17,452 nucleotides of DNA, from assembly GCA_002492075.1 (NCBI GenBank), contig DKXD01000171.1, positions 1 to 17,452 of the forward strand, given 5' to 3'. The translations under genes were made by a program, and so were the position numbers. The notes below the pieces were generated by a model, which did no database searches, was not told the DNA's origin, and saw only the letters and a program-made list of their open reading frames with translations. Source of the DNA: Ruminococcaceae bacterium UBA7135 (GTDB taxonomy: Bacteria > Bacillota > Clostridia > Oscillospirales > Ruminococcaceae). This document shows, in pieces, positions 7,335-13,933 of the stretch (the first letter of the stretch is position 1; every line of letters begins with the position of its first letter).

Positions 7335-7946
7335 TTATTCTGTTGTGTTGTGGTCGCCGCTTGTGTTTGGGATAACCACATCGGGAACTTTGTTTGTATC
7401 TTTCGATGTGCTGTCGGAGGTGTTTTGCCCGGGAATAACAACATCCGGTATTTTGTTGGAGGTGTCGTTCGATGCCCCGCCGGGGATCACCACCGCGGGA
7501 ATGGAGTTCGCGGAACTGTTTGAATTGTCCTCGGGTTTTGAGGGAGTGTCTATTACGGGAGGAGGACCTACGATAGTTACTCCCCCTTTGTACTTTATCC
7601 CGAGATGCGCGCGGAAGTTGGAGATAAACAGCTTCCATGTGCTTCTCATCGGAACGGTATCGTTATAATATTTCGCAAATTGATCCGTGACCTTGCCCGC
7701 CCAATAATCCTCCCAATTGAACTCGGGCGGCTTTTCGAGGTCGCGGTTCTCGGTATACGAAACGTTGGGGCGCTGCCCGAACGTCATAAACACGGTTATT
7801 CCCGTGAATATCGTCATCAACACGACGATGTTCACGAATTGGAGGGTCTTGGTGCGTTTTTCACGTTTCCACTCGTCTTTGTTTTTCTTGACCCGGTCGC
7901 GCTCGTCAAGCTCTTCCTCGGAAACGTTCTTCTTTTTATCGCTCAT
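7335..7946 (-). CDS. Single-pass membrane protein, split N-terminal half of a DHHW/AlgJ-type protein
   Basis: This protein has 203 residues from ATG 7944-7946, which follows a GGGGGGG ribosome site at 7953-7959 and lies 17 bases after the MBOAT stop. Residues 1-34 are highly charged and cytoplasmic. Residues 35-57 are one membrane span. Residues 65-125 carry TENRDLEKPPEF, then a segment ending in AHLGIKYKGGVTIVG, which is what normally starts the outer part of DHHW and AlgJ proteins. The catalytic DHHW and KDSY parts are absent. From about 127 the tail is disordered, rich in Ser, Asn, Thr and Asp, with three copies of P-A/D-VVIP (149-154, 166-171, 187-192). The four lipoproteins downstream start where this one ends in the family alignment, so it probably anchors or docks them next to the MBOAT. 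An in-frame ATG at 8132 lies deep inside the MBOAT gene and is not the start. The split-protein reading is inferred. Confidence 0.8.
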   Translation of the reverse strand: MSDKKKNVSEEELDERDRVKKNKDEWKREKRTKTLQFVNIVVLMTIFTGITVFMTFGQRPNVSYTENRDLEKPPEFNWEDYWAGKVTDQFAKYYNDTVPMRSTWKLFISNFRAHLGIKYKGGVTIVGPPPVIDTPSKPEDNSNSSANSIPAVVIPGGASNDTSNKIPDVVIPGQNTSDSTSKDTNKVPDVVIPNTSGDHNTTE

Positions 7947-7963
7947 ATCTATCCCCCCCTTTT

Positions 7964-9379
7964 TTAGAAGTGCCAGTAGAGGAACGCCTGCGTTGTAGCG
8001 TCCACCATAAGTATGCTGCTCAGTACCAGCAGCGCCGCGCATGCCACAGTCCCCGAAACGGACACTGCCGTTTTTGCGCCCACCGAGCGTTCTGACAGCT
8101 TGCCAAACCACTTTATCAGCGGGAACGTGCATATTATCGCCGCGATTATTAAGAACAGATTATTGCACATAGAGATCTGATCGGGAGCTTTGCACCAGCC
8201 GTTGGGATTTGCGGGGGTGAGGTTGCGGAAAAACAAGCCCAGATTGCTAAGTCCGCCTTTGGTGTCATCGAAGTAGAATATCCCGAAGCCGAGTATAATT
8301 ACCAGCTTGCTGTAAATGTGCCGTATAACTATTGGTATTTTCTTTATGCGCTTCTTTCCGAGCAACTCTTCAAACAGGATAAACAGACCGTAGTAAACGC
8401 CCCAGAGTATGTAATTCCAGCTCGCGCCGTGCCATACTCCCGTGCAGAGCCACACGAGGGCAAGGCTCATATACTTGTTTCTGTGCCCGAAGAACGTTAC
8501 GGGCAGCAGATAGTCACGGAAAAAAGACCCCAGCGAGATGTGCCAGCGCTGCCAGAATTCCGTTATGTCCTTGCATAGATACGGGTGGTCGAAGTTTTCG
8601 TTGAAGTGAAAGCCGAATATTCGTCCTATGCCGATAGCCATATCCGAATATCCCGAGAAGTCAAAATAGATGTAAAGAGAATAGAGTATAATTCCGTACC
8701 AAGTACCCGCTATCGTCATACCGCCGACATTCGTACCGAGGAAGTCGTCCACTATGCGGTGGAGCTGATCCGCCAGCACGACTTTTTTCGCAAGACCCAC
8801 AACAAACCGCGTAAAGCCTTCGCTGTAGTCTTTAAGGGTGGTGTGGCGGTTGTTGATCTCTTCGGCAATAGTGGTGTAGCGCACGATGGGTCCCGCAATA
8901 AGCTGCGGAAACAGACAGATGTAGAGCAAAAGATCGAAGAAATTGCGCTGCGGTTCCACTTTTTCCCAATAGCAGTCCACGATGTAGCTGATTATCTGGA
9001 ACGTGTAGAAGCTTATTCCCGCAAGCGGCGCTATATCGGGCACGGGAATCTCCGAATGAAACGCCGCGTTTATATTCGTCATCACAAAGCCGCTGTATTT
9101 TATAACGGCTATCATACCTATATTGAATACAAGCCCCGCGGCAAGGACGCCTTTTTTCCCTTTTTCGCTTTTAACGCTGCCAATCCCTATGCCCACGAAG
9201 TAGTTTACCGCCGCCGATATGAGCAGCAGCCCCACGCGCACAGGCTCGCCCCACGCGTAAAAGAACAGCGACAGCACTATCAATACCGCGTTTTTCCCCT
9301 TCAGCGGCTTGACAAGTCCATAGCAAATAAGACACAGCGGTAAAAACGCGTACGTGAATATCAAGCTGGAAAATATCAA
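7964..9379 (-). CDS. MBOAT-family O-acyltransferase (AlgI/DltB-like)
   Basis: This 471-residue multi-pass membrane protein starts with SSLIFTYAFLP, typical of AlgI-like MBOATs. That fixes the start at TTG 9379, with GGGGTG about six bases upstream and no ATG nearby. Family motifs are EFWQRWHISLGSFFRDYLLP (274-293, His280) and TGVWHGASWNYILWG with the catalytic His317. These enzymes take an acyl donor on the cytoplasmic side and pass the group outward, to alginate in AlgI and to teichoic acid through DltD in DltB. The last residues are FLYWHF (466-471), which fits an F-x-Y-x-x-F end whose tyrosine is thought to accept the acyl group in DltX and some MBOATs. Being first in an operon with a carrier protein, it probably uses acyl-ACP rather than acetyl-CoA. 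Confidence 0.93.
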   Translation of the reverse strand: MIFSSLIFTYAFLPLCLICYGLVKPLKGKNAVLIVLSLFFYAWGEPVRVGLLLISAAVNYFVGIGIGSVKSEKGKKGVLAAGLVFNIGMIAVIKYSGFVMTNINAAFHSEIPVPDIAPLAGISFYTFQIISYIVDCYWEKVEPQRNFFDLLLYICLFPQLIAGPIVRYTTIAEEINNRHTTLKDYSEGFTRFVVGLAKKVVLADQLHRIVDDFLGTNVGGMTIAGTWYGIILYSLYIYFDFSGYSDMAIGIGRIFGFHFNENFDHPYLCKDITEFWQRWHISLGSFFRDYLLPVTFFGHRNKYMSLALVWLCTGVWHGASWNYILWGVYYGLFILFEELLGKKRIKKIPIVIRHIYSKLVIILGFGIFYFDDTKGGLSNLGLFFRNLTPANPNGWCKAPDQISMCNNLFLIIAAIICTFPLIKWFGKLSERSVGAKTAVSVSGTVACAALLVLSSILMVDATTQAFLYWHF

Positions 9380-9420
9380 TTTTTACACCCCAATTGTTTT
9401 TGTTCCCCCAAATGCATACA

Positions 9421-9442
9421 GCGCTTTAATCTCCAAAAGCGC
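9421..9442 (-). other. Leader hairpin of the acylation operon
   Basis: GCGCTTT (9421-9427) pairs with AAAGCGC (9436-9442), a seven-base stem with an eight-base loop, inside the roughly 80-base leader between the promoter at 9467-9495 and the MBOAT start. There is no terminator T-run. It may protect the 5' end of the long message. Confidence 0.35.
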
Positions 9443-9466
9443 AAAAGCTCACAATTATACGGATTT

Positions 9467-9495
9467 ATTATACCATATTATTCATCAAATGTCAA
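9467..9495 (-). promoter_or_regulatory. Sigma-A promoter of the acylation operon
   Basis: On the minus strand there is TTGACA (9490-9495), a 17-base spacer and TATAAT (9467-9472), an exact consensus with ideal spacing. Transcription should start near 9460 and run through the MBOAT gene toward position 1. Such a strong match suggests high basal expression of the whole set. I see no equally clear internal promoter in the gaps between the DHHW genes. Confidence 0.82.
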
Positions 9496-9750
9496 TATAT
9501 AAAACCATGTTTCGACAATTTTTTTCGAGAATTAAAACGAAAGCATACTTGTGTCTGTTTGCTAATAAAAACGGGAAAATTTATAAAATATTACAAAAAG
9601 TTAAATGTGTTTCGTCGAACTTTAACCGCCGAGGAAGAGGACTGCGGAGTTTTTTGCCGTGGCGGCGCGTCTGAACAAACGGAAATGACTGCGTAATATT
9701 GCCGTAAAGCGGCTCTGCACCGGAAATTGAAAAAATTTTTAATTACCCCC
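9496..9750. other. AT-rich divergent intergenic region
   Basis: About 255 bases between the two back-to-back promoters. It is AT-rich to about 9620, then a more GC-rich patch with GCCGTGGCGGC near 9657, then AT-rich again before the tRNA promoter. I find no gene, RNA or clear operator in it. Confidence 0.5.
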
Positions 9751-9779
9751 TTGACAAAAGAAGAGCAATGTGTTATAAT
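9751..9779 (+). promoter_or_regulatory. Consensus promoter of tRNA-Leu
   Basis: TTGACA (9751-9756), a 17-base spacer and TATAAT (9774-9779), with TG at 9771-9772 giving an extended -10. The tRNA begins 17 bases after the -10 box. This is an exact match of the type expected for a strongly expressed stable RNA. Confidence 0.88.
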
Positions 9780-9795
9780 TATAAAGTCGTTAAAT

Positions 9796-9882
9796 GCGAG
9801 TGTGCTGGAATAGGCAGACAGGCTAGCTTGAGGTGCTAGTGGCAGTATTGCCGTGTGGGTTCAAGTCCCGTCACTCGCACCA
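9796..9882 (+). tRNA. tRNA-Leu, anticodon GAG
   Basis: This is an 87-base class II tRNA. The acceptor stem is GCGAGTG with CACTCGC, followed by discriminator A and encoded CCA. The anticodon stem CTAGC/GCTAG closes the loop TTGAGGT, giving anticodon GAG, which reads CUC and CUU leucine codons. The long variable arm (GGCAGTATTGCC) fits leucine. The T arm has TTCAAGT between GTGGG and CCCGT. It is a single-gene unit with its own promoter and terminator. Confidence 0.95.
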
Positions 9883-9925
9883 GTTGAACAAAAAGCCCTC
9901 GCATAGCGAGGGCTTTTTGTTCAAC
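9883..9925 (+). terminator. Terminator of tRNA-Leu, module 1 of a composite repeat
   Basis: A perfect 20-base stem (9883-9902 with 9906-9925) with an ATA loop starts on the base after CCA. Its inner part has A5, then GCCCTCGC, then the complement, then T5, so an intrinsic terminator fits. The outer GTTGAACAAA/TTTGTTCAAC is shared with the hairpin after tRNA-Arg at the other end of the window. Confidence 0.85.
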
Positions 9926-10040
9926 GCAATGGCACTTGTCTGCGCGCTTCGCGCTTGACAAGTGCTCATTGCTTGCGCCGTTTTTGCTCGAATTGCCCTA
10001 AAGGCAATTCGATTTCGCTTCGCGAAATACCGCAAAAACG
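9926..10040. repeat. Modules 2 and 3 of the tRNA-linked composite repeat, copy A
   Basis: Module 2 (9926-9972) is GCAATGG, an inner stem CACTTGTC/GACAAGTG with a GCGCG/CGCGC tip, then CTCATTGC. Module 3 (9979-10040) is an outer stem CGTTTTTGC/GCAAAAACG that holds two arms, TCGAATTGCC/GGCAATTCGA (9988-9997, 10003-10012) and ATTTCGC/GCGAAAT (10012-10018, 10022-10028), a three-way-junction plan. A second copy lies at 17229-17349 in the opposite orientation, with changed but still complementary stems. Nothing here looks coding. Confidence 0.8.
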
Positions 10041-10118
10041 ACGCGGGGTTGATCGTTTGTTCAAAAGCGGCTGTTTTCAAAATATCTTTTCGTCGGCGTT
10101 TTACAATTGAACATAAAC

Positions 10119-10147
10119 GCTCTTATGCTTCGGTAAGGGCATTTTTA
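10119..10147 (+). terminator. Possible attenuator hairpin in the aspartate kinase leader
   Basis: GCTCTTA (10119-10125) pairs with TAAGGGC (10134-10140) around TGCTTCGG and is followed by ATTTTTA. This is a weak intrinsic-terminator shape about 100 bases before the aspartate kinase start. I do not see the conserved core of the lysine riboswitch around it, and I find no clear promoter between the tRNA terminator and this gene. Confidence 0.35.
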
Positions 10148-10245
10148 TTAAGGAAACAGCTCCGCGTTCACGCGGGCGCAAAGCGGGAAAAGAAAATATT
10201 TTATTGTTTCGGCAGTATATTTGATAAAAAGGAAAGGTAGATTTT

Positions 10246-11571
10246 ATGAGTAAGGTAGTCAAGTTCGGCGGCAGCTCGCTTGCCGACGCAAAGCAGTTCA
10301 AGAAGGTGGCTGATATCATTCACGCCGACCCAGAGCGAGTTTATGTGGTTCCCAGCGCTCCCGGAAAGCGCTTCAAGGACGATACAAAGGTCACCGATCT
10401 GCTGTATCAGTGCTATGAGCGCACTCTTACCGGAGACGATTTCGCGAAGGCGTTCGCGCCTGTCCGCGAGCGCTATGACGAGATAATCAAAGAGCTTGGT
10501 CTTAAAATATCGCTTGAGGACGAGTATGTAAAGATCGGGCAGAACTTCCGTGAGGGCGCGAGCCGCGACTATGCTGCTTCCCGCGGTGAGTATCTTAACG
10601 GAATACTTCTGGCGAACTATCTTGGATATGATTTCGTGGACGCGGCAAAGGGCATTTTCTTCGACAATAAGGGTAATTTTGACGCGACCGTTACCAACGC
10701 GTGTCTCGGCGCGATGCTCGAAAAGACCCCGAAAGCTGTCATTCCGGGCTTTTACGGAGCACTTCCCGACGGTACTATAAAGACGTTTTCACGCGGCGGC
10801 TCGGACTTCACCGGCTCAGTGGTCGCAAAGGCTGTGGGCGCGTCGCTTTATGAGAACTGGACGGATGTTTCGGGATTTCTGGTAGCCGATCCGCGCATTG
10901 TCGATAATCCCGCGGGCATAGAGGTCATCACCTATTCCGAGCTGCGCGAGCTTTCGTATATGGGCGCGGGCGTGCTTCACGAGGACGCTATCTTCCCCGT
11001 TCGCAGCGCGAATATTCCCATAAACATCAAGAATACGAACAAGCCCGATGATCCCGGAACGCTTATCGTCCCCCAAGCTGACAACAACACGAAGTATCTT
11101 GTGACGGGCATTGCGGGCAAGAAAGACTTTTCGGCGATCTCAATAGAAAAGGACAGACTGAACAGTGAAAACGGCTTTATGCGCCGTATGCTTCAGGTTC
11201 TTGAAAATCACGGAGTGTTCCCCGAGCACATGCCTACCGGTATCGATACCGTATCGGTAGTCGTGAACTCCAAGGAGCTGGGGCAGGGCATAAACCGCGA
11301 GAAGCTTGTGAACCGTCTTAAAGACGTTCTGCGTCCCGATCACTTTGAGATAATTGATGGGCTTGCGCTTATCGCCGTAGTCGGACGCGGGATGAAGTCC
11401 AAAAAGGGAACGGCTACGCGCGTTTTCGCCGCGCTTTCCCACGCGGATATAAACATTCGTATGATAGACCAAGGCTCCTCCGAGCTTAACATTATCGTCG
11501 GCATTGACGAAAAGGATTTTGAAAAGGCTATTCGCGTTATTTACGATGTATTCATTTTGAGCGAGCAGTAA
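10246..11571 (+). CDS. lysC: Aspartate kinase
   Basis: This 441-residue protein catalyses the ATP-dependent phosphorylation of aspartate, the first step toward lysine, threonine, methionine and diaminopimelate. The nucleotide-binding start is KFGGSSLA (6-13). Substrate-site segments are ASRGEYLNG (111-119) and a GFYG...FSRGGSDFTGS region at 168-191. Two ACT domains occupy about 295-365 and 370-441, the second with VVGRGM and the regulatory GSSELNI segment, so feedback control by an end-product amino acid is expected. Length and order match monofunctional clostridial aspartokinases. It starts at ATG with AGGAAAGG upstream and is the first gene of the plus-strand run. The symbol lysC is the usual one for a single-function enzyme; which amino acid inhibits it cannot be told from the sequence. 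Confidence 0.95.
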   Translation: MSKVVKFGGSSLADAKQFKKVADIIHADPERVYVVPSAPGKRFKDDTKVTDLLYQCYERTLTGDDFAKAFAPVRERYDEIIKELGLKISLEDEYVKIGQNFREGASRDYAASRGEYLNGILLANYLGYDFVDAAKGIFFDNKGNFDATVTNACLGAMLEKTPKAVIPGFYGALPDGTIKTFSRGGSDFTGSVVAKAVGASLYENWTDVSGFLVADPRIVDNPAGIEVITYSELRELSYMGAGVLHEDAIFPVRSANIPINIKNTNKPDDPGTLIVPQADNNTKYLVTGIAGKKDFSAISIEKDRLNSENGFMRRMLQVLENHGVFPEHMPTGIDTVSVVVNSKELGQGINREKLVNRLKDVLRPDHFEIIDGLALIAVVGRGMKSKKGTATRVFAALSHADINIRMIDQGSSELNIIVGIDEKDFEKAIRVIYDVFILSEQ

Positions 11572-11616
11572 ACGAATTTAAAATTGTCGGCGTAAATTAG
11601 CTTTGGGAGAATAACA

Positions 11617-12114
11617 ATGGAGCTTACCAATAAGGAGATATTCGCTCTGGCGAAAAAAGCGCGCGAGCGCGGCGAGCTATCCAAATACCTTTGCGGCGAG
11701 GACGGATACGCGATACTCGGCAACCCCGATATTCCCGCCAATATCCCGACGGACTTCAGAAGAATGATACACCACGGCGTTTACGCGCTTTATAAAGCCG
11801 CGCCCGATGAAAAACTTGTTGACGAATTTGTCCGCGCCATCGTGAGCCTTGACGACACGCCCATACATGTTTGGTGCGCGTATCAAGCGGTGTTTCTGCA
11901 AATCTTGAACGAGAACTCGAAGAATTTCCCCGCGCCGTTTACGCTGCCCGACGGAGTGAGAGCGCGCGTCCGCGCCAATGTTCTGAAAAACGAAACGGCT
12001 TTGCGGAATTGCCGCGAGTATCTCGGCGAGGACTATAAGAACGGTTTGTGGGGGTACATCTCGCTTGTGGACAAAAATCTGGCGGAGGAGTGCGGGGTCT
12101 GCATACTGCGGTAA
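11617..12114 (+). CDS. Unrecognised soluble protein, 165 residues
   Basis: I do not recognise this protein. It begins MELTNKEIFALAKKARERGE with GGGAGA six bases before ATG. It is mostly helical by composition, has no signal peptide or membrane span, and contains HVWCAYQAVFLQIL in the middle and ECGVCIL at the end. It ends ten bases before the next gene, and the next gene's AAGGAG overlaps its stop codon, so the two are probably made together. It also shares with that neighbour a style of short helical repeats rich in Glu, Lys and Arg. It lies 45 bases after aspartate kinase. Codon use and base composition look like the neighbours, so there is no sign of recent transfer. The gene is real on coding grounds, but its function is unknown. 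Confidence 0.75.
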   Translation: MELTNKEIFALAKKARERGELSKYLCGEDGYAILGNPDIPANIPTDFRRMIHHGVYALYKAAPDEKLVDEFVRAIVSLDDTPIHVWCAYQAVFLQILNENSKNFPAPFTLPDGVRARVRANVLKNETALRNCREYLGEDYKNGLWGYISLVDKNLAEECGVCILR

Positions 12115-12123
12115 GGAGATATA

Positions 12124-13095
12124 ATGTCATACGCCGAAGAATTTAAACGCGTGATTTTCGGTTTCGCAAAGGACGTTGAGAGATATTTATCTGGCAAAAA
12201 GTCCAACTACATTTATCACGCCGAAAAAGACGGGGAGCGCGGAACATTCGATAAAAACTACTCTAACCGTTCGCGGCTCTGTTGGGCTTTGGAATATGAC
12301 GTTTGCGAAGTGCCCGACAAGTCCGGGCTTGTCCGCGAACTTTTTCTCGAAGAACTGAAAGACCGCGAGACCAACTCTTTTCAAGGAATAGGCGAAAATC
12401 TCGAAACGCTGACGAGCCTGCTTTTGCAGCTGGGCGAACCGAAAGACAGCGAGCTTTTTACCCGTGCGAAAAACGCGAATTTCGACTGCGTGTGCGGCTA
12501 CGAACCGCGTATCATCAAGACGATGCCGTTTGAGAAGCTGTCCTGCCGCTACTGCATAGAAACGCTCTCTGAATTGGGCGAGAAAGAATTGGCGTTAAAG
12601 CTCACGGACGACCTCAAAAGCACAGCCGCGACCTACGAGGATCTCCGCGATATCCTTTCCTTGTCGAAATGGGTTTCACACCGCGAAAGCGACCGCAAGT
12701 TCGCGGTAACGGGGATATATCGGCTGTATCAAAAATCTCCCGAGGATTTCAAAGCGTTCGACGCGTTTTCCGCGGCTAACGACTATGCAAAATTGCTTAT
12801 CGAAAAGGGCGATATCGCGGCGGCGCTTGCCGTTTTCGACAAGAACAAGGAAACACTGAAACGGTTTGAGCGCGGGTTTTATTTGCTCGGTTCAAAGCTG
12901 ATATCAAGCGGCGCAGAAAATCCCGAAAGGACATGGGCGGACATTCTGCCTTGCATCAAGGAAGATATCACGCGAAATATGGTCGCACCGATATACCGTG
13001 ATGTAATGCTCTCCGCCGCGGAGCTTTCGGGAGATCGGGCTATGCTGAAAGAGCTTAAACGGTATTTTGAGAAACGCGAACAGGAGAAACTATGA
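12124..13095 (+). CDS. Unrecognised helical protein with CxC and CxxC pairs
   Basis: This 323-residue protein is predicted soluble and almost all helical. Stretches such as ELGEKELALKLTDDLK and LIEKGDIAAALAVFDKNKE look like TPR- or HEAT-type repeats, so a scaffold or binding role is possible. It has Cys122 and Cys124 (DCVCGYE) followed by Cys141 and Cys144 (SCRYC), a spacing that could bind a metal. The ATG follows AAGGAG by five bases. Its stop overlaps the thymidylate synthase start by four bases (ATGA at 13092-13095), and the AGGAG for thyA lies inside its last codons, so thyA translation is probably coupled to it. No family is recognised and no function is assigned. Confidence 0.75.
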   Translation: MSYAEEFKRVIFGFAKDVERYLSGKKSNYIYHAEKDGERGTFDKNYSNRSRLCWALEYDVCEVPDKSGLVRELFLEELKDRETNSFQGIGENLETLTSLLLQLGEPKDSELFTRAKNANFDCVCGYEPRIIKTMPFEKLSCRYCIETLSELGEKELALKLTDDLKSTAATYEDLRDILSLSKWVSHRESDRKFAVTGIYRLYQKSPEDFKAFDAFSAANDYAKLLIEKGDIAAALAVFDKNKETLKRFERGFYLLGSKLISSGAENPERTWADILPCIKEDITRNMVAPIYRDVMLSAAELSGDRAMLKELKRYFEKREQEKL

Positions 13096-13919
13096 GCAAA
13101 GCAGACGACATTTTTATTCAGAATTGCCGCGATATTCTGGAGCACGGCGTATCGGACGAGGGCTATGATGTTCGTCCGCATTGGGAAGACGGCACTCCCG
13201 CGCATACCATAAAAAAATTCGGGATAATCAACCGTTACGATCTCTCCGAGGAGTTCCCGATAATGACGCTTCGGCGCGTTTATTACCGTTCCGCTATCGA
13301 TGAGATGCTTTGGATATACCAAAAGCACTCAAACAACGTTCACGAATTGTCAAGCCACGTCTGGGACGCTTGGGCGGATGAAAACGGCTCGATAGGCAAG
13401 GCTTACGGCTATCAGATGAGCGTTAAGCACAAGTATCCCGAGGGCGAGTTCACGCAGGTGGACAGAGTGCTGTACGACCTGAAGCATAACCCTACCTCGC
13501 GCCGAATACTTATCAATATGTACAATCATCACGACCTGAACGAAATGGCTCTCGCGCCGTGCGCGTACTCGTTCACGCTGAACGTCAGCGGAAACAAGCT
13601 CAATGCTATACTTAACCAGCGTTCGCAGGATATGCTCACCGCTAATAACTGGAACGTCTGCCAGTACGCCGCGCTGCTTACTATGTTCGCAAAAGCGGGC
13701 GGTTTCGAGCCGGGAGAGCTTGTTCACGTCATAGCGGACGCGCATATCTACGACAGGCACGTCGACGCGGTAAGGCGGCTTATCGAAAAAGAACCTTTTC
13801 CCGCGCCCGAAATGCGCGTGGAGGATATCACGGATTTTTACGGCTTTACCAAAAACAGCTTTACAGCGGAGAATTACAGGTATCACGAATTTGACGAAAA
13901 GATACCCGTCGCGATTTAG
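13092..13919 (+). CDS. thyA: Thymidylate synthase (ThyA type)
   Basis: This 275-residue enzyme makes dTMP from dUMP with methylenetetrahydrofolate as methyl donor and reductant. The catalytic cysteine is Cys157 in LAPCAYSF. This is the PCAY form known from some Bacillota enzymes rather than the PCH form of E. coli. The phosphate-binding motif is NQRSQD (175-180), the dUMP-selecting asparagine is Asn188 in NNWNV, and ADAHIYDRH (215-223) supplies the conserved His and Tyr. The C-terminus KIPVAI is the usual mobile lid. All key residues are present. Being folate-dependent, it needs a dihydrofolate reductase, which is not in this window. The start overlaps the previous stop. Confidence 0.95.
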   Translation: MSKADDIFIQNCRDILEHGVSDEGYDVRPHWEDGTPAHTIKKFGIINRYDLSEEFPIMTLRRVYYRSAIDEMLWIYQKHSNNVHELSSHVWDAWADENGSIGKAYGYQMSVKHKYPEGEFTQVDRVLYDLKHNPTSRRILINMYNHHDLNEMALAPCAYSFTLNVSGNKLNAILNQRSQDMLTANNWNVCQYAALLTMFAKAGGFEPGELVHVIADAHIYDRHVDAVRRLIEKEPFPAPEMRVEDITDFYGFTKNSFTAENYRYHEFDEKIPVAI

Positions 13920-13933
13920 GAAAGAGAACTGTT

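Noticed and set aside
7335..8132. Longer version of the anchor protein starting at ATG 8132
   Set aside because: The extra 62 residues lie inside the MBOAT gene, look like frame-shifted sequence, and would displace the charged cytoplasmic start. ATG 7944-7946 has its own strong ribosome site.
79..9379. Standard D-alanine (Dlt) or alginate acetylation operon
   Set aside because: There is no DltA adenylation enzyme, DltX or typical DltD, and no AlgF or alginate synthesis gene. The FkbH-carrier pair and DHHW proteins make it a different set.
9883..10040. CRISPR-like repeats
   Set aside because: The hairpin modules are not regularly spaced identical repeats with unique spacers, and no cas genes are present.
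10041..10245. Lysine riboswitch before aspartate kinase
   Set aside because: The leader does not show the conserved core sequence or five-helix layout by eye; only simple hairpins are seen.
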